DNA from: Favolaschia claudopus
Taxonomy: Eukaryota; Basidiomycota; Agaricomycetes; Agaricales; Mycenaceae
Assembly (NCBI GenBank): GCA_037176885.1
Contig: JAWWNJ010000116.1
Span: forward strand, 620,001 to 684,000
Direction of reading: 5' to 3'
Length of the DNA stretch: 64,000 nt
The notes under the pieces are model-generated. The model saw only the letters and a program-made list of their open reading frames with translations. It did not search any database and was not told the origin of the DNA. Positions 1 to 10,928 of the stretch are shown here, piece by piece. Position numbers and translations under genes: made by a program. Each line of letters opens with the position of its first letter. Within the stretch, counting starts at the first letter, position 1.

Positions 1-346
1 ATTTTGTGGTCAGTTCCAGAAGTTGATCTCCATGGAAAGGGGGAAGCTAACCTGAGATGTCGAGGGGTGGCAGGGCAATTCGGGTCAGAATTAAAGCCCG
101 GTTCCGGACAAGCAGGGCACCAAACGAGCAGATTGCCTTTCGGACGATGAGGCAGTATTGCATCGATTCCATGGAATTGGCCAGTGCGTTTGCGTAATGT
201 CAAGTAATTGAAGACGCGGACGACACGAAGAAATGCGTCATACGGATTCTGAATTAATTTGGTGTTGGTCAGTAATTCTGGACTAGAGTTCCGTGACTTA
301 CGGGGATGTCTGCTGTGAATGAGTTGTCCGAAAGTCGTCGAATCGC
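1..346 (-). pseudogene. KDZ-type transposase, N-terminal exons, runs off the window start
   Basis: Read on the minus strand, 346-302 encodes AIRRLSDNSFTADIP, then a 53-nt intron (301-249, GTAAGT to TTCAG, branch-like ACTGAC), then an exon starting NPYDAFLRVVRVF with a Cys pair in LLVWCPACPEPGFN, which ends near a GT at about 55. The tyrosine-aspartate segment, the HGIDAILPHRP block and the CPACPEPGFN motif are what I recognise from the N-terminal half of Kyakuja/Dileera/Zisupton transposases of mushrooms. Upstream of 346 the same frame carries two stops, so the copy is broken. It lies head-to-tail after the DSN1-like gene on the same strand. The catalytic core would be outside the window. The family call is from memory of the motif pattern. 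Confidence 0.6.
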
Positions 347-420
347 TCATACTGGTTTATTAGTGGATTACAGCAAAGGCACCTTAGCGTTTTCAACTCG
401 ATACGAGAAAATGTCCTGTG

Positions 421-1402
421 TGCTTCATTGTCCAGCAGACGCTCGTCAGGAGAGGCATTACGGTGTCCATGTCGGCGTTCCTCGATTCGCTGTCGCTCTT
501 TGGCGGCATATGTACCATAAACGTGCCCGGTCCTCTTCCATGCTTCAGCTTCCTCTTCCGCTCTGCACACGAATGAGCAAGAAAACGCTGAAGGAAATGG
601 CCCGAAAAACACACTCTCGAAGTTGTTGAGTGTACGTGATCTCCCATTGCTTATTCTTCTCGTTCTGTGTGTTTGTCCCGGTTGGTGCATCTTCGTCGTC
701 GGGACGGTAGAGGGAAAGATTGAGCCGCTTTTCGACCAACGTCTTGACCATGTCATCCATTATTGATTTGGAAGCGATTACATCCTCAGGTGGTAGTGAG
801 GAAGAGCTGGATCAGGCTACGCTGGATACAGCGGCACGCGAAGCACTCCATGTAAGGAGCTGACGGAGCTGTTCCGAGTCAGGGAGATCATGGTCAATGT
901 GCTTATAAAAGCTTTCTTCGTGTACTTTAGCGTGTGGTAGGCCTGCAAAATCAATGACGGGTCTGGAAATAGCAAACAGACACGTACTGAATGCACCGGC
1001 CTGAAACGAGGTACTTATTCGCTTCCCGCGCCCTCCCGTAGAGTTTCGATGACGGAAATTTCCGCTCGGTTCAGGCGTTTTGCCGCGGTCGCGCGCCGTC
1101 ATCGGGTCGCCTCGCAACGCCTTATTTCGCTTGGCTTGTGGGGTGCCATGGAGCAGAGGGACCTCTGTATCTGCCACCACTATGTTTGATTTGACCTTCG
1201 GCGGAGGCTTCACGGGAGATGAGGACCGCAATGACATAGAGCCTGTGCGAGGATTGTTCACCTCGTCATCCATTTCTCGCACAGCATTCTCCTCCACCGG
1301 GTCAACAGAGGGATTCCGAGTGGCCTTGAACTTCTTGGTTGGATGTTTACTTGAAGTTGAAACTGCTGTGGACTGGTGTTGCGCGGGTTCACGGACAATC
1401 AT
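421..1402 (-). pseudogene. DSN1: DSN1/MIS13-like kinetochore protein, 3' end lost
   Basis: DSN1 (Mis13) is a subunit of the MIND/Mis12 complex that links centromeric chromatin to the outer kinetochore. From ATG 1402 a basic, Ser-rich N-terminus leads to RGKRISTSFQAG, a 54-nt intron (996-943, GTGCAT to TGCAG), then LPHAKVHEESFYKHIDHDLP and LRQLLTW, the hallmark of the MIS13 domain. The frame continues through MVKTLVEKRLNLSLYRPDDE and, after a 52-nt intron (614-563), AEEEAEAWKRTGHVYGTYA. An in-frame TGA at 814-812 must be removed by a 45-nt GT-AG intron (829-785) or is a nonsense mutation; the flanking reading SSSSSLPPEDV looks like coding. Similarity fades near 450 and KDZ transposase sequence follows, so the C-terminus is missing. 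Family identity is fairly sure; functionality is doubtful. Confidence 0.68.
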
Positions 1403-1449
1403 AAGTCCGCCTGGAGTTTCTTCGGTGTCTACTTATGCATGATCTCAAT

Positions 1450-1996
1450 TAGCGCTGTGCTGTAAACTCAATTGTTAATAACAATGCTATATAGCACATG
1501 TTATTAACACGTTATTAGCTGCTAGGCTCAGGACCGTCCAAAACCCCATGCTATTTATTGCTATAAATTCAAGCAGCACTTTGGGTGTCTGAGGGACCAT
1601 CCTGTCATTCATTTGAGTGGTCATGGAAGGATAGAAGGTTTAAATTCGATTTTCAATGAGATGGTGGAGAAATTTCCTTTTCTGGTGCTAATGGAGTCCA
1701 GCCGGCGCTTGCCGAGCGTCCGAATTGGGCTAATAGATTTGTAATAGATCGAAATTTGTGTTGAGATGAGCATTCCTTGCTATAACAGCCTTCCAAGATG
1801 TTTTCTAGACATTTTCACAGAGGCATGTACCTCTTGCAGGTCAAAATTATACCGTCCCAGGGCGGCGCGACAAGTGCACGTGACTGCTAAAAATGTGCTA
1901 GAAATGTGTTATTAACGTGTGCTAGCTATTGTCCTTTGGACTTCGACATTTCTAGCATAGCATAGCAAGTGCTAAAAACTTTCTAGCACAGGGCTA
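1450..1996. mobile_element. hAT-type miniature element, 547 bp, 8-bp target duplication
   Basis: The ends TAGCGCTGTGCT and the reverse complement of AGCACAGGGCTA form an imperfect terminal inverted repeat, and the octamer ATCTCAAT stands on both sides (1442-1449 and 1997-2004). Eight-bp duplications and TAG-type ends are the mark of hAT elements. No reading frame is present; it is non-autonomous. It sits just upstream of the DSN1-like start codon. Confidence 0.8.
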
Positions 1997-2004
1997 ATCT
2001 CAAT

Positions 2005-2266
2005 CGCGGAACGCGTGAATTATGGACCATACATTTTCGTTTGGCATTCGACGTGAGGACTCTTGTTAGTTTTCTTTGGAGCGGCAGTGACACGGGTACT
2101 TGCTACATACGAGAAGAGGGTTGACGGCGTCATCGCGCTTGTTCGCCATTGGGCGCGACACAGCCAGCTACAGCACGATTTGCCGCCAACACGATGAGGA
2201 CGGAGAAGATAAGCTTGTGTCGGGCACACGTGATCCAAACGTGTCTTTTGAAAGAGCTTAGTGCTG
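2005..2266. other. No gene seen
   Basis: Short overlapping frames on both strands, none with recognisable content. It separates the hAT element from the foldback. Confidence 0.5.
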
Positions 2267-3366
2267 GGTTAGAAACAAGCTTAAGCACCCCGCCTTCGGC
2301 AGGCCGGCTCGCTGCGCTCGCGTCCCTACCTAAGATAGAGAGCATGGGATCCCCGCACCTTACGTAAGCACGTTATGTAACGCTTATTAATCGTTCCCAC
2401 GGAAAAAAATTCGGCCTGCGGAAGGGCTGACCTACAGACTTAGAAGACATTCTTGCTGTTTTGGCTCTGAAATCTTGGTTTTTGCTTTGAAAAGCACCTT
2501 CCACACTGCAAGGAGGTTCTGTCACTCATTGGGCCGCAAATGTTTGACAGGTCCCACCCTTAAGCGAGCTGCCGAAGCGTGCCGAGATGAGTATCCTGTG
2601 GCTGTGCTGGCCAAATTTTCCTCCGAAATCTTTGAAAAGTGTCCCATTCGGTGAGAAAACCACATAGAAACACTCAGAAAAAAAGTGGTCTGAATTTTTT
2701 TGTCATATAGCAAGAGACCAAGGGACATTTTGGCAACTCTGCCCAATAGGAACCCTTCATTGAACCTCTATCTAAGACTTGTATTGGGCAAAATTCCCAA
2801 TCTGGACCTTAGCATCGTGCTATAAGCCCTTGACGTCGAGCGTGACAGTGTCACAGTGTGATGCTGACATAAGGGTGCGGGGATCCCACGCTCTCTATCT
2901 TACGGGGGGTACACAGCTTGTCGGGGCTCCGCCCCAAACCCCGCCTGGATTTTTTTGCTGGATTCCTTGCCCGCGGCGCCGCACTGCCGCTCGCTGCACT
3001 CGCCGCCGCGCGGCGCCGGGGACCGCGTGTGAGTTTCAACACCTCGACAGCCGGTTGTGTTGTAGGATCCTATACTTGAAAAGAGGGCCAGGCCATCAGT
3101 CGCGTGACTTTTGACAGAAAATCACGGGGTTTTGTCAACATCCCACAACACAACCGGCTGTCGAGATGTTGAAACTCACACGCGGTCCCCGGCGCCGCGC
3201 ACCGGCGAGTGCAGCGAGCGGCAGTGCGGCGCCGCGGGCAAGGAATCCAGCAAAAAAAATCCAGGCGGGGTTTGGGGCGGAGCCCCGACAAGCTGTGTAC
3301 CCCCCGTAGGTAGGGACGCGAGCGCAGCGAGCCGGCCCTGCCGAAGGCGGGGTGCTTAAGCTTGTG
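2267..3366. repeat. GC-rich foldback: two inverted arms of about 220 bp
   Basis: The left arm (2282-2332 plus 2901-3065) and the right arm (3139-3366) are near-perfect reverse complements. They share the AAGCACCCCGCCTTCGGC block, GGGGCTCCGCCCC and CGACAGCCGGTTGTGTTGT. The left arm is interrupted by the element at 2333-2900; the right arm keeps the uninterrupted order. The loop (3070-3138) is itself one terminal repeat of the element at 3070-3435. No coding content. Confidence 0.8.
2333..2900. mobile_element. TA-flanked miniature element, 568 bp, with preserved empty site
   Basis: Terminal inverted repeat begins AGATAGAGAGCRTGGGATCC and runs into CCCGCACC. TA stands at 2331-2332 and 2901-2902. 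The uninterrupted inverted copy at about 3299-3316 reads CCCCCGTAGGTAGGG, that is, a single TA at the insertion point, so both ends and the TA duplication are proved within the window. The end sequence is shared with the 2.1-kb element at 4874-6953. TA duplication points to Tc1/mariner-like mobilisation; no transposase is present. Confidence 0.82.
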
Positions 3367-3435
3367 TTGACAAAACCCCGTGATTCTCTGTCAAAAGTCA
3401 CGCGACTGATGGCCTGGCCCTCTTTTCAAGTATAG
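3070..3435. mobile_element. 366-bp element with about 70-bp terminal inverted repeats
   Basis: CTATACTTGAAAAGAGGG at the left and its reverse complement at the right extend inward about 70 bp, through TCGCGTGACTTTTGACAG and the CCCCGTGATT block in inverted form. The interior is the right arm of the GC-rich foldback. The ends TATACTTG/CAAGTATA suggest TA flanks, not proved. Confidence 0.65.
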
Positions 3436-4871
3436 GATAGTGCTGCGTAAAATTCCCCGATGTAATTTATATTGCGCAATTTTATGGTGCGCGTCACTTA
3501 GTCACCGCCTCTCTTGCACTACTGCCAAATCGGCCGAAGGCCGAAACCTTTTCAAATACCCTATCTGAGCGTGGATTTCGACACAGTTTGGGTGCTTTTC
3601 AAGTGGACTTTTGACATACCTAGAGCCTATTCTCGGGTGTATGAAACACTACCATAGATACTGGGCTTCTGATCGCACAATGTTGAACCTTGTGGAGGCA
3701 ACAAATGCCGAAATTGGCCTATACTGCCAAATTGGGTGGGGTGAAAAGTTATAACTCCTTCAAATATTTAAGTTTGGGCAATCCGTCTTGCGAAGTTGTT
3801 CCTGTGTTGAAAAGGAGCCGAGTGGCAAGAGGAATTAGAAATGGGATAAAAACTGCGACCACAGATGGCCTTGTCATCGAGGGGTGGTGACAGTATTTTA
3901 TGTATCTAAGAGGGTGGATAGTGTCTTTGGCATCCTTTGAGCCTGAATGCACAAAGTATTTTGTCTGTGACTGGCCTAAAGCCAGTGAATAACGAGAATA
4001 CTTGTGGGGGTCCAATTTTGATCTAAATCAGGATTATTCGTACATGAGAGTTTAGTCTAGGTTCGGAACAAGCCTTCTCCGGTCCGGGAAAGCCGGACTA
4101 ACCCGGAGAGAGGCTTGGTCCAAACACAAGAAAACAAGGCATGTCTTCTCAAGGAATTAGCGGACTCAGTTCATGTCCTAACCTCCCAGCATACTGAGAG
4201 AGCCTGTTCCCAAGAGACATTCCCCCAACCTTAGCTACTTAAATTAGCATATAAATCTTTTGTTATGGTCCTACGACGTCGCTTTCCGGGGCGAGGTGCG
4301 CCATCAATTTCCTCTCAACAAACCACTTTTTCATCGAATTTCTTGATTTTTATGGGCTCTACTTCCTCCGCAAAAGTTTATAGATTAACATGTAGTGCCA
4401 CTCAGAATATGGGCACGAAGTTTTTTTGGCCAAATTGGGCTGCGTGACAATAGCGTGACACACGCGCTCAGTGCAGCGACGCGTGCTTAATCTCCGTGTA
4501 ATATACCACTATTATTGAAATATGGAATCTGTAAATACCAGAAACAGTTTTAGGGCCTTGGAATTTGATTCTCAGCCCATTTGGAACAGGGCTCTAGTCA
4601 ACTCTCAAAACCTGCTCTAATTGCTGCTTTAGCCACAAGCCGACTCAATTCAGCTTCAATTTTTGGATTTCTGCTGTAGGAGTGCATTTCTCCACCCATT
4701 AGAGTAATATTGCAAGCTCAGATCATTTTTATTCGGGCTGAAAATCAATATTTTCAATAATTTATGAGGTGTTTTTTGGTGTCCGAGTGTCCGATTGCCA
4801 TCAATTTTGTGGTGTTCCTGGGCACGTTAAAAATTGGATGAATAGCTAGGAAAATCCGAATATCTCTCTAC
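3436..4871. other. Element fragments, otherwise no gene seen
   Basis: 3439-3475 repeats the left end of the hAT element at 14737 (TAGTGCTGCGTAAAATT, then CCCCGATGTAA), without a right partner. 3483-3512 carries a single terminus TGGTGCGCGTCACTTAGTC of the family whose complete copies lie at 27145 and 46045. From 3520 to 4871 only short AT-rich frames occur. Confidence 0.5.
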
Positions 4872-4873
4872 TA

Positions 4874-6953
4874 AGATGGAGGGCGTGGGAAGCCCGCACC
4901 CTTATGTCAGCAGTCACAGTGACATTTGTCACACATTTATACCGTCACCCACAGGCCACTCAGGGTCAAAGTTTTACATAGAAATACAAGCTACAGGGCA
5001 GTAGATGATATTCTATGAAGAGTTTTCTTAAAAAAGTCGAAGGGAGGAAAGATATAAGAGGGTGTGACATGAGTGTGACAAATTTATTGAAGTGTGCCAA
5101 ACGCGTTTTTCGGCGAAGTGCGGCATTTTTCAAAAAATGGTCTAAACATTTGGAACGCACCGCCACAGCACTGCCACCTCGGCAGCTCGACCGGGGCTTC
5201 GGCTATGTTGTGGGCATGTCTGAGACATGCTGTCCTGAGCTCAATTTTGCCGCTCAATACCTCGGGTAAGGGCAAGAAAATATTGGAGGAAGAAGGCAAA
5301 GCTCTATAACGTTCCGGATGTTGCATAAATCAAACGCAACAAATTTTTTTGGATGCGCAAAAACTTTTTTTCTGACGTTCTCGGATTGGGCTCACCCCTC
5401 GCAGGAATAGGCTGAATTTTACAGCTGTTCCGGAATACCTTGGCATGTTCACATTTTTTTGCACCGAACTCGCACATTTGATGGACTGATATGATGCACC
5501 TTTAAAGGAAAGGATCACCTCGGCTAGCGACGCCGCAGCGGCTACGCACCGGCTATGAAACGGGGAGAAGTCCTCGGAAAAATGAGAAGAGATGGCAGAA
5601 AGCGTCGAGAACAGCGGCATTCGGCCCAAATCTCCATAAATGGTGCATCATATCAGCTCGATCAAAAGTGACAAAGTGCGCAAAAAAATGTGAACATGCC
5701 AAGGTATTCCGGAACAGCTGTAAGCAGAGGGTGTTCATCGGGCTCGTCGCGCCCGATATGATTCGCATCAGCCGCGGAGCGGAAATCTCCGGTGTCCTTC
5801 CCAACCACTCTCATCTCTGAGTCGTCTCGTCCTCTGAGTCTCGTTTGACTTGTCTCTCATCTACTCCTACTGCCTATTCCCCCAGCTCTTCAAGCTACTT
5901 CGGTTCCTTACGCAGCCAGACTTAAGGTCAACTTCGTCAATCAGACTCAATCTAAGCCAACAAACTTCGAAGCTCTTCAAGATAATGCGGGTCGGAGATA
6001 CTAGGGGCGCGTGGTGGCAGGAGGTCCACGGAAGAGGGCGGGAGGTTGGAGACGGGTGGGAGGGCGGTGAATTCGGAGGTGCGCCGCTGTGAGCCGTCGG
6101 CGCGGCGCGGGCAGTTTCTGATCCTCGCATTTGTGAGATACCTCTCGTGCTCTATTACTCCCCCATTCCCCTCCCTCTCTCCACTTCTCTGTATAGGTTG
6201 AAATCTATCTCTCTCTATTCATGCTACAAAAACAACTAAGTATCCAAAGTACGAAACTGTCAATTGTGGACAATTTTTGTCGCGTGCCGTCACATATCGC
6301 GTGGTGGGTGACGATGCAACAAAACAGCAAACGCTGGGGTACGATTCAAAAGCAGAAGTATGAAGGATATGTACACCATCCAGCTGTTGATCCGCAAAAT
6401 CCCTCTCCTCAAGGCTCAATCCTCCCCGGAACGTCGACCAAAAGAGTTCGAGTCATTTGTACGCCATCCGCGAAGCAGCCGATATTTGCATGCCTACATT
6501 CGACCCACACTGGAGACGGGATGCTGACATAGAATGGTAACGATGAGGAAGATGAGCATTGAACAGACAGCAGAGCCCCAGTCCAGTGGACGTCAAGAGA
6601 GAAACACGGAGATTTCGGCGCCTTGTTGATGCGAATCAAATCGGGCGCGACGCAAGCGCGACGAGCCCGATGAACACCTTCCGCATCAAGTGCGGCCTGT
6701 TCCTGCCAGGGATGGCCTCCCAGAAGGTAATACTGAGCCTATATGCAGTACCAGCCCAATCCGAGAACGTCAGGAAAAAAGTTTTTGCGCATCCAAAAAA
6801 ATTTGTTGCGTTTGATATATGCAACATCCGGAACGTCATAAAGCTCCACCCCTCAAAATTAAGAAAATTTTGTGTTGAACCTTGAGATATGGAACCTCCC
6901 ACGGTCACATGGGCTGCTGACATAAGGGTGCGGGCTTCCCACGCCCTCCATTT
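4874..6953. mobile_element. 2.1-kb foldback element, arms about 330 bp, TA flanks
   Basis: Both ends carry AGATGGAGGGCGTGGGAAGC (last bases of the right copy diverged), continuing through CCCGCACCCTTATGTCAGCA. Inverted similarity resumes farther in: 5293-5395 against 6757-6850 (CATCCGGAACGT, GCGCATCCAAAAAAAT, GAGAACGTCAG), and 5728-5775 against 6627-6690 (GGTGTTCATCGGGCTCGTCG). The left arm holds an extra roughly 360 bp and the 299-bp TA element at 5422. The loop (about 5790-6620) has a 103-codon frame with no recognisable domain. TA stands at 4872-4873 and 6954-6955. Confidence 0.68.
5422..5720. mobile_element. CAGCTGTTCC-family TA element, 299 bp, uninterrupted copy
   Basis: Ends CAGCTGTTCCGGAATACC and its reverse complement, TIR about 45 bp reaching AACATTTTTTTGCA-like sequence on both sides, TA at 5420-5421 and 5721-5722. 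The core around 5500 reads CACCTTTAAAGGAAAGG and is the intact form of the site that is split in the copy at 38307-39368. Non-coding, non-autonomous. Confidence 0.85.
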
Positions 6954-6955
6954 TA

Positions 6956-8520
6956 CAATACTTACCAATGTCTATAGTAGGTTTAGACACGTTTGAAGGC
7001 AGGGGAGCGCTCACAACACATCCTTGTTTTTCTTGAGCTTGGCACAACCCCCTTCTCAATTTCGTGTGTCGGCACGTGAATGTCATGTGAGAAGGCGGCT
7101 TGTTCCGAACCTACGTTTAGGAAAAATCGGTCATTTCGAGGGCTTTATTTCGCCGGAAATAGCCTCAGATTGCCGAGGGTTTTACTGGCCGTGGCCATCG
7201 GCTTTAATCGGTCTGGCGACCGATTTGCCATCACCCTTGGAATGGCGGGGGGTCCCAGAACGGGGACTCGCGGCGATGGCAGTACTAGCAGGTCTCGGCA
7301 CAGACATTCCAGGTCCAGGAACGGGGACACGAGCATGAGAGCGGAGAGGGTAGCGAGCACGGCCAGCGGGGTCAGTCATCGGGGTCGATGTCGAGCTCAG
7401 AGGGTCATAGGAGGTCGGGGGCAAGCGTAGTCAAGAGCGTCGACGGATCTAGTGACTTGGTTCAGTTCAAAAGATGTGACGGAAGCGAGGGGGAGTCGAG
7501 TTCCGGCACACAGGGATCAAGAGAGAACTGGTGTAAGTACTAAATTGACCAAGGGAAAAGCTACTACTTACGACAAGAACTAAACTTCCCCCCTTTTGTC
7601 TGAGGTTCCCGAAAAGTGGATGGCTGTGCAATGTGCCTACTCTCCCACGGGTACGCCATCAGCTGTGATCTCCCACGGGTACGCCATCAATACGTGATGT
7701 TAAACAGAGCCTTAGAGACAAGTGGCCCACTGTACAGCGGCGCAATCCGGGGAAAGTGCAATAAAGAAACACTCTCAGCCAAGGGCTCGCATCAATAGGA
7801 AATTACTCCCGACTTTCGAAGAAACCACAAAGGCAGGAATACCATCAACTTCAGTTCACACGGTTTCGAGTCCATCAATTCCATTCCCCCCCAAAAAAAA
7901 TCAGAACCATTAGCCTGGGCAGCAGTCAAAATTGCACAAATTCCTGAATTCAGCTCTATGGTAGCAGGTTTTACCGGGACTGCGGCACTAAGACAAGAAG
8001 TATGGCTTGAGTTGTGTATGTAAGGCTGATTTAACGAAACTTTGCCTCTCACAAGATCTTTTCTGTTCAGGCTGGACGGAATTAGCGCAAGCTCCCCCTT
8101 TTCTGTAAGCCGGGCACCGGCATTACAATACATAGTTACAGGAAAATCAAGGCTGTGTACATGGAGTCATGGGGACGAAACGGGCAGATCTCGCCGTGAG
8201 CGGATGCGAACGCCCGTCGCCGATCCGTCACACGTGAAGATCAGCTACAGTATCTTGACGCTGCTTTACACAGTGACATTCTTTTGCATACTGTGACATT
8301 TCTCCCTCAGTTTTCATTCAAGGTCTGAGATATTGTAGGGCTAAACTGGTACATACTTTGTGCATTAAAAACCCGAAATTTTTATATGAAGTAACGGTTG
8401 AGAAATCCGAGGGTGTACATAAAAAATGTCCTGATTTGGAATGATGAAACCTTTCTCTACTGAAGCTCAGGAATCCAAAAACCCATTCCTCCCAATGACG
8501 CGTCACAAAAAATCGTGGCG
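6956..8520. other. No gene identified
   Basis: Frames at 7024-7430 (plus) are Gly/Arg/Pro-rich and overlap others on the opposite strand; none has a domain I recognise. A 113-codon minus frame (8133-7792) contains CNAGARLTEKGELALIPSSL; the underlying DNA at about 8082-8140 resembles 56170-56220, so it is probably another repeat relic rather than a gene. Confidence 0.4.
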
Positions 8521-9183
8521 TCAGCCTCTGTGATAGGATTTAATCCAATCCAGAGACTCAAAGAGTAGAACACCGTCGGATTGCCTGGGGTGTTGCAACA
8601 ACCACGACAAGTCAGACTTAATCGCGACGTTGATGTAGATGAGCGCCTGTTGATTAGACTTGTCAGACATCTGTTTGTAGACGTTGGACAGGCCTGGACG
8701 GAGGAGGAAAAACATATTGAACGAACAATTAATCCAGCCCGTCAAACATTGGAACTCGTGGAGCGTCCGACGTTGTGACGGGGTATCAATGAATTTCTGG
8801 ACCCATTTCTCAAGGTCGGCTTTCGAATCCGGAGGAGGAGTAGCAGTCATAGCGTTGGGATCAATCTCGGAACCGATGATGGGAAGGGATGAGCCGTGCA
8901 GTTGTTTCTTCTCTTTGTGGGGAATACCAAGAAAATCCCAGACAAGTAGGAGCTTTACTTGTTTTGTCGGGAGCATCTTGTTGTATGGGCGATAGAACGT
9001 TAGGCCATTTCCAACTTCCCAGCCCAAGTTGTCATCAACATAGCAAAAGATGTCTTCAAGGTCTTTGACAAACAAAGCAATCCAAACCACCAACCCCATC
9101 AACGACGCCCAAATACGCGGGGAGCCCCAATTCCTTCGGTATTTGGAAGATGTCGGGGTATTTCCGGATGGTTCGCATAGCAA
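8521..9183 (-). pseudogene. DIRS-like reverse transcriptase fragment
   Basis: A 220-codon minus-strand frame holds GSPRIWASLMGLVVWIALFV, the polymerase motif box FCYVDDNLGW (catalytic YxDD), and then LLVWDFLGIPHKEKKQLHGS and RRTLHEFQCLTGWINCSFN, the thumb/connection region of DIRS-type reverse transcriptases common in mushrooms. The fingers part with the first catalytic Asp is absent: Gag joins almost directly to this segment. RNase H and recombinase are missing downstream. It is a 5'- and 3'-deleted relic of the element whose Gag lies at 9185-10349. Confidence 0.68.
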
Positions 9184-9184
9184 T

Positions 9185-10349
9185 TCATTTTCGAACTCGG
9201 TTGAGGTAGAGGTTCATGCATTCCGAAGCCGGGTGACCAGCCGTGTTGCAGTCGCTGCAGGCATGGCGGCAACTACATCCATCGCCAGCCCTGCACCGGT
9301 TGTTATTGAAATTGCGGCAGTCTTCCGCGGTATGCTTTCGTTGTTTGTTGCCAGACTTGGGCTTATTGTTAGATCCCCCAGGCAGCGAGGCGGCAACAAC
9401 TGCGACCCCCCCCTCAGTGATGAGGGCATCGAGGATGTGTCGAACTTCAAAACTTGTGCGACTCGTTGAAGAGGACGTCACGCCTCTGTCCAACGAATAC
9501 GCGGGCTGCGCGATCGTAGTTGATGATGCGAGAATGGATTGAGGAGTGACGGCTGTTGAAGAGGTCGCTGAGATGGCCCCAGTAAGTTCGCAACTCCATT
9601 GTTCGTCCGGGGAAGGCAAAGTTGCCCAGACACGGAAGGCATTGATCCATTAGCCATGAGTGGTGACTTTCGAAACCATTTTAGTTTTCGTGACTTCAAG
9701 GTAGGAGTCACCAACGACAAGCTGCCGCGATTCTTCCGCGTCAGTAGTGGCAAATGTGCTGGCCAAGATGATGTCGAAGTCGACAAAGCGGTCAAGGAGG
9801 ACGGGTTTCCAGAGTACCTACGTCGGGGAGTGCAGGCGTTGCAGTAGAGTTGGTGGCATCGCGGACAGCTTCCTTGATATTCTGCGAGTGGATGTCAATC
9901 CTGCGAAGGACTTCCTTATGCCCACACCATTTCGATTGGATTGAGCTGGCAATGGAATTTTGGAAGGAACAAAATCTCAACTCCCTCCAGTTCAGATTGC
10001 TCTTCAAGCACAGATTTTGCAGCCGCGAAGTCGGGGAGATTGAAGAGGAATGGCCAGAAGTGTGGGAGTGGGACTCGGGTAAACCCCGGATAAAGGCCGA
10101 TAGTGGGACTCGAGATTCGAGCTCTGATAGTGGGACTCGGCTTGCCGGCACATCAGTAAATAGCGGGTTTGTGCAAACCGGGTCGCTTTGGGACTGCTCA
10201 GATCTCGACAACGAGCAGTCACAGGTGTGAGGTCCCAGCGACCTCGGAATGCCCCATGGCAATACTCTTCGAGGTCGCTTAGAGCTCCCACCTGGTATCT
10301 GTCGTTGCGGAGATCTGAGCGGTCGAAAAGCGACCTGGGTCGCTCGCAC
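9185..10349 (-). pseudogene. Gag-like protein of the DIRS-like element, frameshifted
   Basis: Minus strand. The distal part (9619-9185) contains a Cys/His cluster CRNFNNNRCRAGDGCSCRHA followed by CSDCNTAGHPASEC, the zinc-finger Gag signature that also occurs in the larger elements at 49.4 and 58.3 kb. The proximal part (10349-9792) has FQNSIASSIQSKWCGHKEVL, consistent with a Gag coiled-coil region. The two halves lie in different frames with stops between (about 9620-9790, where VTKTKMVSKVTTHG and FRVWATLPSPDEQW can be read), so at least two frameshifts separate them. Confidence 0.55.
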
Positions 10350-10567
10350 AAACTCTCTAACATGATCTGAATCATTTGCACGTAATTAGCATAAAAAACA
10401 CTTTGGCGAGTGGTGTGCATGCGTCGGCAAAGGGAAAGACGTTCAATTGCGTCAGGTTACTGGTGGATACTGGGGATTTATACCTGGTGAGAGAGAACTC
10501 CCCACAGGTCCTACGGGTTTTAACCAGAGGTCCTGCTATACAAGCGGCCGGCCAGGGGCCCCCGCGG

Positions 10568-10640
10568 CGAGCGGCAGCACCACGCAGTGGGCCCAGCGGC
10601 GAGCGACGGCACCACGCAGTGGGCCTAGCGGCGAGCGTCA
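10568..10640. repeat. GC-rich tandem repeat, unit about 30 bp
   Basis: Three units carrying GCGGCGAGCG and two carrying CACCACGCAGTGGGCC follow one another. It resembles the GC-rich blocks of the 2.3-3.4 kb foldback in style, not in sequence. No coding support. Confidence 0.7.
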
Positions 10641-10811
10641 AGGGGGGTCTGCGGGGGTCTCCCCCGCGCTACATGAATTAAATTTACGGAGTAAACAGCA
10701 AAAAAACTCGAGTTAGTGAGTAGAATTAATCAAATATGCCGTCAGGCCAAAGGAGGGGGGTCTGGCCACGTTCCTCCCAAGAAATATATTAGTACAGAAA
10801 CTACTGTAGAT

Positions 10812-10928
10812 TTTGAGGACATTCATGCAGAGGTATCTAATAATCTCTCCTCTTTCTCCCTCTTTTTTTCTCTTTTTCTGCAACTTGAAAACTTGATTAT
10901 TTCTCCGTAACCACAGACATAGTACATA
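10812..10928 (+). repeat. Dispersed repeat, copy 1 (partner 12557-12672)
   Basis: GGACATTCATGCAGAGGTAT, then TCTAATAATCTCTCCTCTTTC, a pyrimidine tract and CAACTTGAAAACTTGATTA, to CATAGTACATAAGCC, are shared with 12557-12672 in the same orientation with small indels. No TIR or coding content. Confidence 0.75.

Noticed and set aside
10072..10330. AGTGGGACTCG repeats as a satellite
   Set aside because: Only three irregular units, lying within the decayed Gag region; consistent with coding repeats (ESRVPLS) on the minus strand.
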